A stretch of DNA of 64,000 nucleotides from Paracerasibacillus soli (GCF_034006335.1 NZ_JAWDIQ010000001.1), one strand, 5' to 3'. Positions 19,020-28,246 are shown, counted from the stretch's first letter. Notes: a model not told the origin generated them from the letters alone. A program made the numbers and translations.

Positions 19020-19859
19020 TTATTTTTTCTTTTTGCCTATCTTTCTTCCATCGTAATAAACATCAATAGTTTGCTTCGTCCGGCGATATATAATAAGTGC
19101 AATCGATCCAACAATTAAGATAATCGAAATGACTTGTGCTGCCCGTAAGTCTCCACCATATAAACTGTCTGTTCGCATCCCTTCAATAAAGAAGCGACCG
19201 ACGGAGTAAGACATGATGTAAGTCAAGAATAGTTCTCCACGGAACAGATTTTTTCTTCTTAACCAAATTAATAAAATGAAAACCAATACATTCCATATGG
19301 ATTCATATAAAAATGTGGGATAGTAATATACACCATCAATACACATCTGGTTCATTATAAAATCTGGTAAGTATTGATGGAAATTTTGGTATGCTGCTTC
19401 TGAAATTGCACCACCATGGGCTTCTTGGTTCATGAAGTTTCCCCAACGACCTATTGCTTGTCCTAAAATTAAACTTGGTGCTGCAATATCTGCGAGTTGC
19501 CAAAATGAGACTTTACGAATTTTAGCAAATACGATAGCGGTTAATACTGAGCCAATCAATGCACCGTGGATAGCAATACCACCTTCCCATATGGCGATGA
19601 CATGCCACCAAGGTCTACCAGCATAACTTTCCCATTCAAAAATCACATAGTAAATTCGAGCAAAAATAATCGCAATTGGAATCGCAAATACAACTAAATC
19701 GACCATTGTATCTTTCTTCAAACCTAAACGATTTGCTTCTCTTGTTGCCAAATATAATCCAATAAACGCTCCTGCCGCAATAATAACACCATACCAATAG
19801 ATGGAAAATGAACCTATTTGTATAAATACACGATCTAACGATGGTACATCACACGTCAT
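19020..19859 (-). CDS. lgt: Prolipoprotein diacylglyceryl transferase
   Basis: Membrane enzyme that transfers diacylglycerol to the lipobox cysteine of prolipoproteins; clients in this window include the ABC binding protein, NirK and CccB. 279 residues with about seven membrane segments. The Lgt signature GRWGNFMNQEAHGG is present (about residue 135-148), as is IAIHGALIG. The start at 19859 has GGGGTGA upstream. It lies 18 nt after the hprK stop in the hprK-lgt-ppaX-yvoF operon. The frame is intact. Confidence 0.96.
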   Translation of the reverse strand: MTCDVPSLDRVFIQIGSFSIYWYGVIIAAGAFIGLYLATREANRLGLKKDTMVDLVVFAIPIAIIFARIYYVIFEWESYAGRPWWHVIAIWEGGIAIHGALIGSVLTAIVFAKIRKVSFWQLADIAAPSLILGQAIGRWGNFMNQEAHGGAISEAAYQNFHQYLPDFIMNQMCIDGVYYYPTFLYESIWNVLVFILLIWLRRKNLFRGELFLTYIMSYSVGRFFIEGMRTDSLYGGDLRAAQVISIILIVGSIALIIYRRTKQTIDVYYDGRKIGKKKK

Positions 19860-19877
19860 CTAATCACCCCTACTTTT

Positions 19878-20813
19878 TTAAAACTCCCTATCATCCTGTT
19901 TTTTAATCACTTTAGTTAAACGTTCCGAAAATTCCTCCGCTGCATTCACTCCCATTCGTTTTAAACGAAAGTTCATGGCGGCTACTTCAATAATAACTGC
20001 TAAGTTTCGACCTGGTCTAACTGGTATGGTCGCCATTGGTAAATGGACATCCATAATTTTCATCGTTTGTTCATCTAATCCAAGCCGATCATACTGCTTT
20101 TTGGCATCCCAGTTTTCTAAATTAATGATATAAGAGATTTTCTTGAAGTTACGTACAGCACCCGCTCCAAACAATGTCATGACATTAATAATCCCAAGAC
20201 CTCGTATCTCGAGTAAATGTTCAATTAATGGAGGTGAATTTCCAATTAGCGTATCGTAATCTTCCTGTCTAATTTCGACGCTATCATCTGCGACAAGTCG
20301 GTGACCTCGTTTTACTAATTCTAATGCTGTTTCACTTTTACCAACTCCACTTTGACCGGTAATTAAGACTCCAACACCGTAAATGTCTACTAAAACACCA
20401 TGGATAGCAGTGAATGGTGCAAATTTTGCTTCTAGGTAGTTAGTCAAACGGCTTATAACACGTGTTGTTTTTCTTGGTGAAAGCAGTATTGGTGTGCCCG
20501 AGTTATTTGCTGCCTGAATAATTTCCACTGGAACTTCCATACCACGAGAAATGACGATACCGGGTGTTACATCCGTACAGAGTCGATATGCACGGTCTTT
20601 CTTTGCATCTTCACTTAGCTCAAGGAAATATGTCATTTCTGTTTTTCCAATAAGCTGTAGACGTTCTTTTGGATAATAACGAAAATAGCCAGTCATTTCA
20701 ATTCCTGGTCGGGAAATATCACTTTCTTTAATTTCTCTATGTATTCCATCTTTACCTGCAACTAGCTCTAAATTAAAGTTTTTTAATAAGTCTTCCGTTC
20801 GAACGACTGACAT
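19878..20813 (-). CDS. hprK: HPr kinase/phosphorylase
   Basis: Bifunctional enzyme that phosphorylates Ser46 of HPr and Crh with ATP or pyrophosphate and reverses it, controlling carbon catabolite repression. 311 residues. Walker A GQSGVGKSETALELVKRGH (about 152-170); the signature LEIRGLGIINVMTLFGAGAV follows. Start at 20813 behind GGAGGGATACAT. Its substrate gene crh and partner ppaX are in the same window. The frame is intact. The 320-bp gap upstream (20814-21133) holds one terminator and no gene that I can see. Confidence 0.96.
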   Translation of the reverse strand: MSVVRTEDLLKNFNLELVAGKDGIHREIKESDISRPGIEMTGYFRYYPKERLQLIGKTEMTYFLELSEDAKKDRAYRLCTDVTPGIVISRGMEVPVEIIQAANNSGTPILLSPRKTTRVISRLTNYLEAKFAPFTAIHGVLVDIYGVGVLITGQSGVGKSETALELVKRGHRLVADDSVEIRQEDYDTLIGNSPPLIEHLLEIRGLGIINVMTLFGAGAVRNFKKISYIINLENWDAKKQYDRLGLDEQTMKIMDVHLPMATIPVRPGRNLAVIIEVAAMNFRLKRMGVNAAEEFSERLTKVIKKQDDREF

Positions 20814-21040
20814 ATGTATCCCTCCAACAACAGGTTGAATTCGGTTGAATTAACTGATTAACATTGTAGCATATTTTTCTGGTCATGCAGTAATAAGAAG
20901 AGTTTTAGAAATCATTTTCAATGGATATCATCCATACAAAATGACATGTCCACTTCGAATGAAACGTATAGAACTAATATCTTCCCAGAAGTGAAAACTA
21001 CAAGTATGAGTACTTTCGTCAATCTGTGAAAGGAACATTT

Positions 21041-21079
21041 GAAAAGGCTCGCTTCTCATCTCAGAAACAAGCCTTTTTC
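21041..21079 (-). terminator. Terminator after the PepSY gene
   Basis: Inverted repeat GAAAAGGCTCG...CAAGCCTTTTTC, extended by TTTCT/AGAAG, about 55 nt after the PepSY stop. T on both strands, so it may be bidirectional. Confidence 0.65.
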
Positions 21080-21133
21080 TACTAGTATTTTATACTTGGT
21101 TTACAATGACATCTTATACTTTAATCCAACGAA

Positions 21134-21454
21134 TTAGTCTAGCTCTACAGCCAATACTTCTCCTGTTGTCGCATCCAGCTTCACTTCATATTTTACACCT
21201 TGTGGATTAATGATTTCGACCTCATAAATCATTCGTTGGCCCCTATGTTCTAATTCTGCCTTCACGACTTGACCTTGTACTTGCTGTCGCGCAACTTGAA
21301 TCGCATCTTCAATTGAAATTTGCCTGTACCAATTTGGTTGCTGAAACTGTGGGTGCATATGTTGCGGTGATGCGTGTTGTGGATGCATATGCTGTGTCGG
21401 TACATGCTGAGGATGTGGATGGTGCGCTAATGGGCGCATATGATTTGGTTGCAT
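21134..21454 (-). CDS. Histidine-rich PepSY-domain small protein
   Basis: About 106 residues. The N-terminal half is a low-complexity run of His, Pro, Gln and Met (repeats of the type HPQH.P.QHMHPQ), and the C-terminal half is a PepSY domain (SIEDAIQVARQQVQGQVVKAE ... VKLDATTGEVLAVELD). No signal peptide is visible, so it appears cytoplasmic or exported by an unknown route. The His-rich head could bind metals (inference). ATG 21454 follows AAAGGAGAA; an in-frame start at 21478 lacks a site. It has its own terminator. Function unknown. Confidence 0.75.
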   Translation of the reverse strand: MQPNHMRPLAHHPHPQHVPTQHMHPQHASPQHMHPQFQQPNWYRQISIEDAIQVARQQVQGQVVKAELEHRGQRMIYEVEIINPQGVKYEVKLDATTGEVLAVELD

Positions 21455-21742
21455 AAAACATTCTCCTTTACACTCCATTTTGTTCCCTTACTATTCTATT
21501 CATTTGCCTAAAAGGAGTGACACATTATTCAACACAAGTATTTTCCTTCATTCAGCAGCTTCTCCACCATAACTTAGTAACTTTTACACAATTAATCCTA
21601 TCAATACTTTCGCGATATAAATCTCATAGACAATGATTTAAACTTCCTTTCTATGTTTAAAGCAATTTTACGTCCAGTAATAATTTAGGGTGTTGTCCAA
21701 TATAGTACATGTATAGTCTTTCTATTAGAAAGGTGCTGTTCT

Positions 21743-23025
21743 ATGCTTGAAATAAAACCAAGAATAAAGCGACTCGGGTCATATAATTTGGAGCATTTAC
21801 CAAGTGATTTAACTGCCGGGATTATTGTGACATTTCTACTTCTACCACAAAGTATGGCCTATGCAAGTTTGGCTGGTGTTCCAATTACGATGGGACTATT
21901 TGCAGGTACATTTCCATTAATCGTATATGCCATTTTTGGTAGTTCTAAATATTTATCAGTCGGGCCTGTATCTGTTGTATCACTATTAACTTTTACAGGT
22001 ATTGCTAGTATTACGAATCCGGATTCAAATAACTTTTTAGAATTGGTTGTTTTCCTTGCCCTTCTAGTTGGAATCCTGCAATTGATAATGGGTTTATTAA
22101 AAATTGGTTTATTATTAGAATACGTTACACCAGCTGTAATTGGTGGATTCACATCCGCTTTAGCATTCATTATTATCTTCCACCAACTCCACACTATTAC
22201 AGGTGTTACAGCACCAACAACACAAAATTTTATTCTGTATGCCTTTGAAGTTATTCGTACTTTACCAACAGCTAATCCTGTTTCCATGGTAATTGGGCTT
22301 AGTAGCTTTTTAGTTTTACTTATCATGAAAAGTATTGCTCGCGCTTCGCCAGGTCCTATTATCGTTATTCTTGCGTCTATTTTATGTGTAGACTATTTTA
22401 ATTTACATCTGTACGGTGTCACGATTGTTGGTGAAATTCCCAACAATTTCAACATATCTCTTTTCAATTACCAGGATGGGAAACGATTATTTCTTTACTG
22501 CCAATCGCACTTATTATTAGCTTTATCGCCTTTTTCGAATCCTTTTCCGTCGCAAAGACGCTCGCAAACAAGGAAAAGGAAAGTTTAAATGCTAATCAAG
22601 AATTAATGAGTTTGGGATTTACAAATATAACAAGTTCTTTAATTGGAACTTTCCCTGTCGCAGGTGCAATCTCACGAACCGCTGTTAACTATGAAGCAGG
22701 TGCAAAAACAAGACTCTCCACCCTCATCACCGCACTTCTTATGTTATTGGCTATTTTTTATGTGACACCATTATTTTATTTTCTTCCAAAGGCTGCCTTA
22801 GGTGCGATTATTATTTACGCAGTTCGTAATTTAATCCATATTAAACAATGGAACTATTATCGAAAACATAATCGTCCCCAAGCATTTGTTTTTCTTGTCA
22901 CCTTTATCGCTACATTATGTATAGACGTTTTTCTTGGACTTATGTTTGGCGTAATTTTGTCCATCTTCATTCATTTATGGAATCAAAAGCTGCCCGTTAC
23001 GTCTTTGTATTACAATAAATCCTGA
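21743..23025 (+). CDS. SulP-family anion permease without STAS domain (one frame break)
   Basis: Integral-membrane transporter of the SLC26/SulP family, probably for sulfate or bicarbonate. Corrected length is about 427 residues. The signature LPQSMAYASLAGVPITMGLFAG and YAIFGSSKYLSVGPVSVVSLLT are near the N-terminus, with many hydrophobic helices. The frame breaks near 22453 (PNNFQHISFQLPGWETIISLLPIALIIS expected); one T in a T run repairs it. The protein ends right after the last membrane helix, so the cytoplasmic STAS domain of typical SulP proteins is missing; the stop is followed directly by a terminator, so this seems genuine. Start behind AAGGTG. Monocistronic. Confidence 0.88.
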
Positions 23026-23029
23026 TAGT

Positions 23030-23067
23030 AAGGAAGACATCGATTCAATCGGTGTCTTCCTTGTTTT
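23030..23067 (+). terminator. Terminator between SulP and YolD genes
   Basis: AAGGAAGACATCGATT / AATCGGTGTCTTCCTT stem (one G-U pair), followed by GTTTT on the plus strand. It sits 5 nt after the SulP stop and abuts the stop of the converging YolD gene. Confidence 0.8.
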
Positions 23068-23410
23068 AAGGAAAAGAAATATCTAAAACTTCACTAAGAC
23101 AGATCCACATGTCATTGTCTTTAGAACTTATCCTTATTTTATCTCGTTCAGGTGATATTTTCTCTATTTTCCCAACTATATATCTATCCTCATATGGATG
23201 AAAATATTGGATTTTAACATCCTTATTTTGTTTTATTGCCTCAACAATAACGTGTGAGAATAACTCATTCTGCTGTTCATCAAAAAGGGGGATAATCCTT
23301 TTGTCTAGCTCTTTTTGATGACGTTGCAGTACCTCTTTATGTTCAGGTAACATCATCCTGCTTGATTCCCATAATAAATTCAATCCGGGGGTAAGTTTGT
23401 TAGGCTTCAC
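23066..23410 (-). CDS. YolD-like protein
   Basis: About 114 residues of the YolD family, usually encoded next to an UvrX/YqjW-type Y-family polymerase, as here (2 kb pair, polymerase upstream). Conserved YolD features are the MLPEHKEVLQRH segment, the DEQQNELFSHVIVEAI helix and the Sm-like barrel-type C-terminus (QYFHPYEDRYIVGKIEKI). I choose GTG 23410 because AGGAGG is 9 nt upstream; two in-frame ATG codons overlap or precede that site. A role with the lesion-bypass polymerase is inferred from conserved pairing. Confidence 0.8.
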   Translation of the reverse strand: MKPNKLTPGLNLLWESSRMMLPEHKEVLQRHQKELDKRIIPLFDEQQNELFSHVIVEAIKQNKDVKIQYFHPYEDRYIVGKIEKISPERDKIRISSKDNDMWICLSEVLDISFP

Positions 23411-23434
23411 TTTTAGCATCCTCCTATATTGCAT

Positions 23435-24664
23435 CTATTTATAATGTCCACCTATTTTCTCTGCACGATCAAATACTTGCCCTGATTTAGTCAGTGAAGA
23501 AGCGCGCACAATGGCTGTTTGACCATATTTAGAGCGGATTACATCCATCGCTTGATTTAACTCTTCTTTTCTCATAGAAAAATCAAAGAGATTTAACTGA
23601 TAAGAGTCTGCTGGCTGAAGTTGGGATAAAGTAATTCCTGCACTCCTTATCGGCAATCTATCCCAATGTGCACAAAATAATTTAAAAGCAGCTTTAAAAA
23701 TATCCATTCCAAAATTAGTAGGTGAGGTCAATTTTACTTGACGGTGAAAGCCAGTAGGATTTTCAAAATCAGCGCCTCTTACCCCCACCGATACAGTATT
23801 ACCTCTATAATTTTTTGCTCGTACACGTTGGGCAACTTCCTCACTTAGTTCTAATAGAATCACCTTAATTTCTTCTATCGTTCGATAATCCCTAGGTAAA
23901 GTTATTTGATGACCAATTGCCTTTTGGTTTTCATGGGTATGCGGCGTCACAGGAGAATAGTTAATGCCGTTTGCAGTTTGCCATAAAACCTCTCCATTAA
24001 TGCCCCATCGTTTCTTCAGAATATGGACAGGAAATTGTGCTAAATGGCCAATCTTTTGGATTCCTAGTCGTTCTAAATGATGTACCATTCGACTTCCAAC
24101 ACCAAACATCTTGCCAATTGGTAATGGCCACATTTGTTCTTTCATGTTTGAATGGTCTAGTTGGAAAATCCCATCTCGATTTTTCTTTGCAAACGCATCA
24201 CAGGCAATCTTTGCAAGTACCTTATTTGGTCCTATCCCGATTCGACTATATACACCTGTGCCTTCCATCACTGCCGTTTGGATTTTCTTAGCAATCGTTA
24301 ATGGTTCCCCGAATAATCGTTGACTCCCTGTAACGTCTAGAAATTGCTCGTCTATGGAGAAAACTTCTACAAGGTCCGTGAATTGCTCTACTATCTGTGT
24401 AATTTGATAGGATACTTCGATATATCGTTTCATACGCGGTCTGACGATAACTGCCTCTGGGCATTTTCTTTTGGCTTCCCATAATGGCTCTGCCGTTTTG
24501 ACTCCAAATTTCTTAGCCAACGGGCATGCGGCTAAAATAATGCCACTTCTTCTTTCTGGATCACCAGCTACAATTACAGGTTTATTTTGAATTCTTGCAT
24601 TATCTGCTTTTTCCACAGAGGCATAAAATGACTGCATATCTACTAAAAAAATAACCTTTTTCAT
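23435..24664 (-). CDS. Y-family DNA polymerase (UvrX/YqjW type)
   Basis: Error-prone translesion polymerase of 409 residues. The IMS domain starts VIFLVDMQSFYASVEKA (catalytic Asp), the second acidic motif is FSIDEQFLDVTG, and a thumb/HhH region (IGIGPNKVLAKIACDAF) and little-finger domain follow. The C-terminal NLFDF is a likely beta-clamp-binding motif (QLNLFDF). It resembles UvrX/YqjW more than DinB because of its length and the YolD partner. ATG 24664 is behind GGAGG. Copy B of the structured element lies in its leader. I see no obvious LexA box. Confidence 0.9.
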   Translation of the reverse strand: MKKVIFLVDMQSFYASVEKADNARIQNKPVIVAGDPERRSGIILAACPLAKKFGVKTAEPLWEAKRKCPEAVIVRPRMKRYIEVSYQITQIVEQFTDLVEVFSIDEQFLDVTGSQRLFGEPLTIAKKIQTAVMEGTGVYSRIGIGPNKVLAKIACDAFAKKNRDGIFQLDHSNMKEQMWPLPIGKMFGVGSRMVHHLERLGIQKIGHLAQFPVHILKKRWGINGEVLWQTANGINYSPVTPHTHENQKAIGHQITLPRDYRTIEEIKVILLELSEEVAQRVRAKNYRGNTVSVGVRGADFENPTGFHRQVKLTSPTNFGMDIFKAAFKLFCAHWDRLPIRSAGITLSQLQPADSYQLNLFDFSMRKEELNQAMDVIRSKYGQTAIVRASSLTKSGQVFDRAEKIGGHYK

Positions 24665-24689
24665 AAAAAAACCTCCAAATAAAGTAAAG

Positions 24690-24822
24690 CTTCAATCAGT
24701 GGAGGTATTCGCATTTCCGCTACTGATTGTTAGTTGAACGAATCGGGCTTTTACTAGCTCTTGCTCCCCCTTTATCATTCTCAAGTTCCCTTGAGCTTTT
24801 AAAGTGGAGATCTTACAGCCAG
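24690..24822 (-). repeat. Structured dispersed element, copy B (5' of Y-family polymerase)
   Basis: The fullest copy. Minus strand: GATCTCCACTTT; a 6-bp hairpin CTCAAG-GGAA-CTTGAG (24795-24780); AAAGGGGGAG pairing back to the first block with one internal loop; GCTAGTAAAAGCCCG; CAACTAACAATCAG; and a terminal hairpin with CAATCAGT / ACTGATTG (24729-24693). It ends 28 nt before the polymerase ATG. The 3' arm CCTCC could also pair with the GGAGG ribosome site. The rest of 24665-25052 has no gene but carries two GGGGTC motifs. Confidence 0.75.
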
Positions 24823-25013
24823 TAAATAAACTACACAAAGGAAACTAATGTTCCCATTATCATTATATGCGAATATCCGTTCTGTATTCAATAAATAATC
24901 ATTAAAATTTAGATGGTTTTTTTGGGTAATATTGTTATGAAAGTTAACGTTTTTAATAGAGGTTTATCATGTAGTGGAAATTAAAAATACTTGAGAATAG
25001 CGGGATAAAGCAA

Positions 25014-25045
25014 AAAAAGGGGTCAAAAAAAAGGGGTCAGACCCC
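25014..25045. repeat. GGGGTC-containing hairpin interrupted by the IS
   Basis: AAAAAAAGGGGTC followed by AAGGGGTCAGACCCCTTT flanks the left end of the insertion sequence, and CTAGACCCCTTTTTTC (26532-26548) flanks the right end. The outer A/G-rich and C/T-rich arms are complementary, as if the element had landed in the loop of a terminator after the chemoreceptor gene. Confidence 0.5.
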
Positions 25046-25088
25046 TTTAAAATGTACCCTTTGTAAAGGACATTTTTAAAAAAGGCTT

Positions 25089-25964
25089 TTAAACAACTTG
25101 AAGAAGATGATGACTGTATTTTGCAGGCGTCATCTTTTTTAAGTTCCATTGACTACGGTAATGATTGTAATAGATCATATAACTCTTAATTTCTCGTTTT
25201 ACATCTTCTAAGGTTTCACAAGCTTTAAAGTCTGTTTCATCTTTAAAATGGCCAAAAAACGATTCTTGTGGAGCATTATCCCAACAGTTTCCACGGCGCG
25301 ACATAGATTGCCCCAGTCCCATTTCTTTCACCATCTTTTGAAATTGGGGGCTGGTGTAGTGGAAACCTTGATCTGAGTGAATGAATGCACCTTCAGCCAA
25401 CTTTATCCCACTCTTTTTCAACCTTTTTAATGTATGTAATGCAATATCTAACGTTATTCTATCAGATGTCTCATAGGCTAAAATCTCATTGGTTTCGGCA
25501 TCTTTTATAGTTGATAAGTACGCACGTTTTCCTTTTCCATGACTCAAATAGGTAATGTCTGTTAATAATACTTTTCTAGCGATTCCTTGCTTAAATTCAC
25601 GGTTTAATAGATTAGGTAAAGTTCTATGTTCTTTCGTCGCTTTTGCCATTCTTCGGTATGGATTTGCCTTTCGAATTGGGCAAATGATTTGAAACTTCTT
25701 CATGATTCGGCGAATTCGCTTTAGGTTATATGTAATTTGATACTGATTTTCTAACGTCATTTTAATTTGACGCGCACCTTTCTTACGACCACGGAAATTG
25801 AACGCTTTTAAAATGATTTCTTTGACCGTTTCATCTGCTTGATCCTTAGCTTGTCTACTAAGTTCTGCTGCTTCTGAAAAATAACGATAGTAGCCCGATC
25901 GAGAGACTCCAACTAATTCACAAAGGTAGCTTACCATCCTTTTTAAGCTGTGCTTTTCAATCAC
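25089..25964 (-). CDS. IS3-family transposase OrfB (DDE integrase domain)
   Basis: Catalytic part of the transposase. An HTH_21-type segment (YGYY-like SRSGYYRYF, then RGRKKGARQIKMTLE) precedes the rve domain with the acid triad: LLTDITYL (Asp), FIHSDQGFHYTS (Asp), and NAPQESFFGHFKDE (Glu). The reading frame extends upstream of the first ATG in the -1 frame relative to orfA, so it is most likely made as an OrfAB fusion by programmed -1 slippage on an A-rich stretch (AAAGAAAAAGAG) near 26005-26015. Confidence 0.9.
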   Translation of the reverse strand: MIEKHSLKRMVSYLCELVGVSRSGYYRYFSEAAELSRQAKDQADETVKEIILKAFNFRGRKKGARQIKMTLENQYQITYNLKRIRRIMKKFQIICPIRKANPYRRMAKATKEHRTLPNLLNREFKQGIARKVLLTDITYLSHGKGKRAYLSTIKDAETNEILAYETSDRITLDIALHTLKRLKKSGIKLAEGAFIHSDQGFHYTSPQFQKMVKEMGLGQSMSRRGNCWDNAPQESFFGHFKDETDFKACETLEDVKREIKSYMIYYNHYRSQWNLKKMTPAKYSHHLLQVV

Positions 25965-25996
25965 ATACTGGATTAACTGAAATTTTTGTTCCGCCG

Positions 25997-26422
25997 TTAA
26001 TTTCTCTTTTTCTTTATCAACAACCTTTCTGCTAAATCGATCTTTTTTAGTAGTTCATTTTCTGCACGTAATAATGCATTTTGTGCCTCTAACCTTGCAT
26101 ACTTTTCTTCCATACTTAATTCACGCTTAAGTGGACGTCCTGAAGAGTATTTACGAGTATCCTCAAGCCCAGCTACTCCATTCTTTTGATAAGCAGTACG
26201 CCATCTATCTAAAGCTGATTTCGCACGTTGTTTACCTACGATTTCAAGATCAAATCCTGCATCTTCAAAAATCTGACGTGGAAATTTTCCTTCCTCATAT
26301 TCTTTAATAGCCCTTGCTTTAAATTCATCTGTATATGTTATCGCTTTTTCGCTAACCGCTTTCACATAAGGATGTTTCATCAGTAATTTCTGTTCCTGAT
26401 CTGTAAATAACTTTTTCGACAT
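25997..26422 (-). CDS. IS3-family transposase OrfA (helix-turn-helix)
   Basis: About 141 residues. The helix-turn-helix of the transposase_8/HTH type (YTDEFKARAIKEYEEGKFPRQI... and KSALDRWRTAYQKNGVAGLED) binds the IS ends. A C-terminal leucine-zipper coiled coil (KYARLEAQNALLRAENELLKKID) mediates multimerisation. It ends with LIKKKRN at the putative slippage site shared with orfB. I place the start at 26422 after GGAGCGGAAGAAC; an in-frame start at 26440 is possible. The pattern (long OrfA, two HTHs) suggests the IS150 group, which I state with caution. Confidence 0.85.
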   Translation of the reverse strand: MSKKLFTDQEQKLLMKHPYVKAVSEKAITYTDEFKARAIKEYEEGKFPRQIFEDAGFDLEIVGKQRAKSALDRWRTAYQKNGVAGLEDTRKYSSGRPLKRELSMEEKYARLEAQNALLRAENELLKKIDLAERLLIKKKRN

Positions 26423-26547
26423 GTTCTTCCGCTCCATCAATCATATATTTTATTTCATTATAAATGAAAGTACCCTATAAGAGAGACCTTTTTTTAAGTG
26501 TCTTTCTTATAGGGTACATTTTACTTTTTTTTCTAGACCCCTTTTTT

Positions 26548-28246
26548 CTACAATTTAAACTTTCCTATTACTTCTTTCGATTCATGCGTCATTTCTGTTA
26601 GCTTGTTGATGGATGAAGTAATACCTTCTACAGATTGCAATTTTTGCTCCGTAGAACTAGCGATTTCTTTCGTCCCTTCAGACACTGCTTCTGCTGCATC
26701 TGTAATATGCTGCATCGCTCCTTCCAATTGTTCCGTACCAGCAGCCATTTCTTGAACAGCTGACGATACATCTTGAATTTGCTTGGAAACGTCATTTACA
26801 GAACGATTAATTTGTTCAAATGAATCCCCTGCTACATGCACAGCAGAAATCCCCTTTTCTACTCCATTTTTTGTTATATCCATCAATTGTACAGCCTTCG
26901 TTGTTTCCTCTTTAATCGTACTAATAATACTAGAAATTTGTTGGGCGGATGTTCCGGATTGTTCCGCCAATCTTCTTACTTCATCTGCAACGACTGCAAA
27001 TCCACGTCCGTCCTCTCCCGCACGTGCCGCTTCGATTGCAGCATTTAATGCTAATAAGTTTGTCTGATCGGCAATTTCCGTAATAATACTAATAATATGG
27101 TCAATTTCATTTGATCTATCATCTAAACCAGCAATGACATTTTCTAATCCATTCATATCTTTCATAATCGTATTCATTTTTTCTACTGTGTTTTCAATTA
27201 TCTTTGTGCCTTCTAAAGCTTGTTTAGATGCATCAACGGAAGCAATCGAAACATGTCCTGCATTATCGGCAATGGTATGTGCACCACTAGCCATAGAAAT
27301 GGCAATTTGATTGGTACTCTCAATATTACTTGTTTGCTTCGAAATACCCGTTTCTAGTTGTTGCATCGTAGCAGCAATCTGTTGTGTAGCTCCATTTGTT
27401 TGTTGGGCATTTTTAGTTAGTCCCTCAGAAGACTTCGCCACATGTTCTGCATTTATCTTCACCTGCTGAATAATATCTCGTAACTGCTGGGCCATATGGT
27501 TTAGTGTTTCTGCCAATTGACCAAGTTCGTCTTTATTTTTGATTGAAATATCCTTCATATTTAAATGACCATCTGCAATGTTTTTTGCATAATCAATTAA
27601 TAGTGTAATCGGCTTTGTTTTTCTTCTAATCAACCAATTGTAATACATGCAGCTAGTGTTATTGGGATTAATCCAAGCAAGAAGCTATCTTTAACAGCGT
27701 CCCATGTCCGTTCACTTACAATTTTCGCATCAAAGTCAATCGCACTTAAGGCAATAATTTCCTTCGAAGGATCATGGTCTTTGAAAATAGGAGCATAACC
27801 AGTAACACGTTTTATTCCGCCATAAGTATATATTTCGGAATACTGGGGTTGTTTTGTATCTAGAATTGTTTGAACTAGTTGTTGATCAAGGTAAAAATCG
27901 TCTCCAATGGAAAATCCTTGTTTCTCCAAGTTTTGATGAGTGTTAAAATTTCCCCATCCAATGTTAATATGTATTGATCGGCAAATATATGTTTATGATC
28001 AACCGTCCAGTTAATACTTTCTTGTAAACTCTTTTTTATTTCATTATCTCCTTGTAGTGCTTTTTCAATATCTGCTGGATCCAATAAACCCGTCGTTATA
28101 TTGGCACAGCCAACTGCCTCAATACCCGCAGCCTCATACGTCTTTTGATAACTAACCCAAAAATTTGATAGTGACGTGATGAACATAGATATTGCTAGTA
28201 CAATTACGACAATGATGCCAATGTGTCCTGAAATTGTTTTTTTCAA
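26548..28246 (-). CDS. Methyl-accepting chemotaxis protein (two frame breaks)
   Basis: Transmembrane chemoreceptor, corrected length about 566 residues. TM1 near the N-terminus (HIGIIVVIVLAISMFITSL), an extracellular sensor of roughly 150 residues, TM2 near ITLAACITIG, a HAMP domain (RKTKPITLLIDYAKNIADGHL), then the cytoplasmic signalling coiled coil with the CheA/CheW hairpin EIADQTNLLALNAAIEAARAGE...GFAVVADEVRRLAEQS. Frames break near 27925 and near 27640; both resume at once. A TTG start at 28246 is 9 nt from GGAAGGA; ATG 28255 overlaps it. The IS3 copy lies just downstream of the stop. Ligand unknown. Confidence 0.9.

Larger units (their letters stand above)
25053..26518 (-). mobile_element. 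IS3-family insertion sequence, complete
   Basis: 1,466 bp with terminal inverted repeats beginning TGTACCCT and sharing AAAATGTACCCT counting four flanking bases; the ends are TG...CA as usual for IS3. It encodes orfA and orfB on the minus strand in the IS3 arrangement. The right end has an additional internal palindrome (GTACCCTATAAGA ... TTCTTATAGGGTAC, 26470-26516) upstream of orfA, which may block transcription from outside. No clear 3-5 bp target duplication is seen. Both reading frames are intact, so the copy may be active. Confidence 0.88.
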
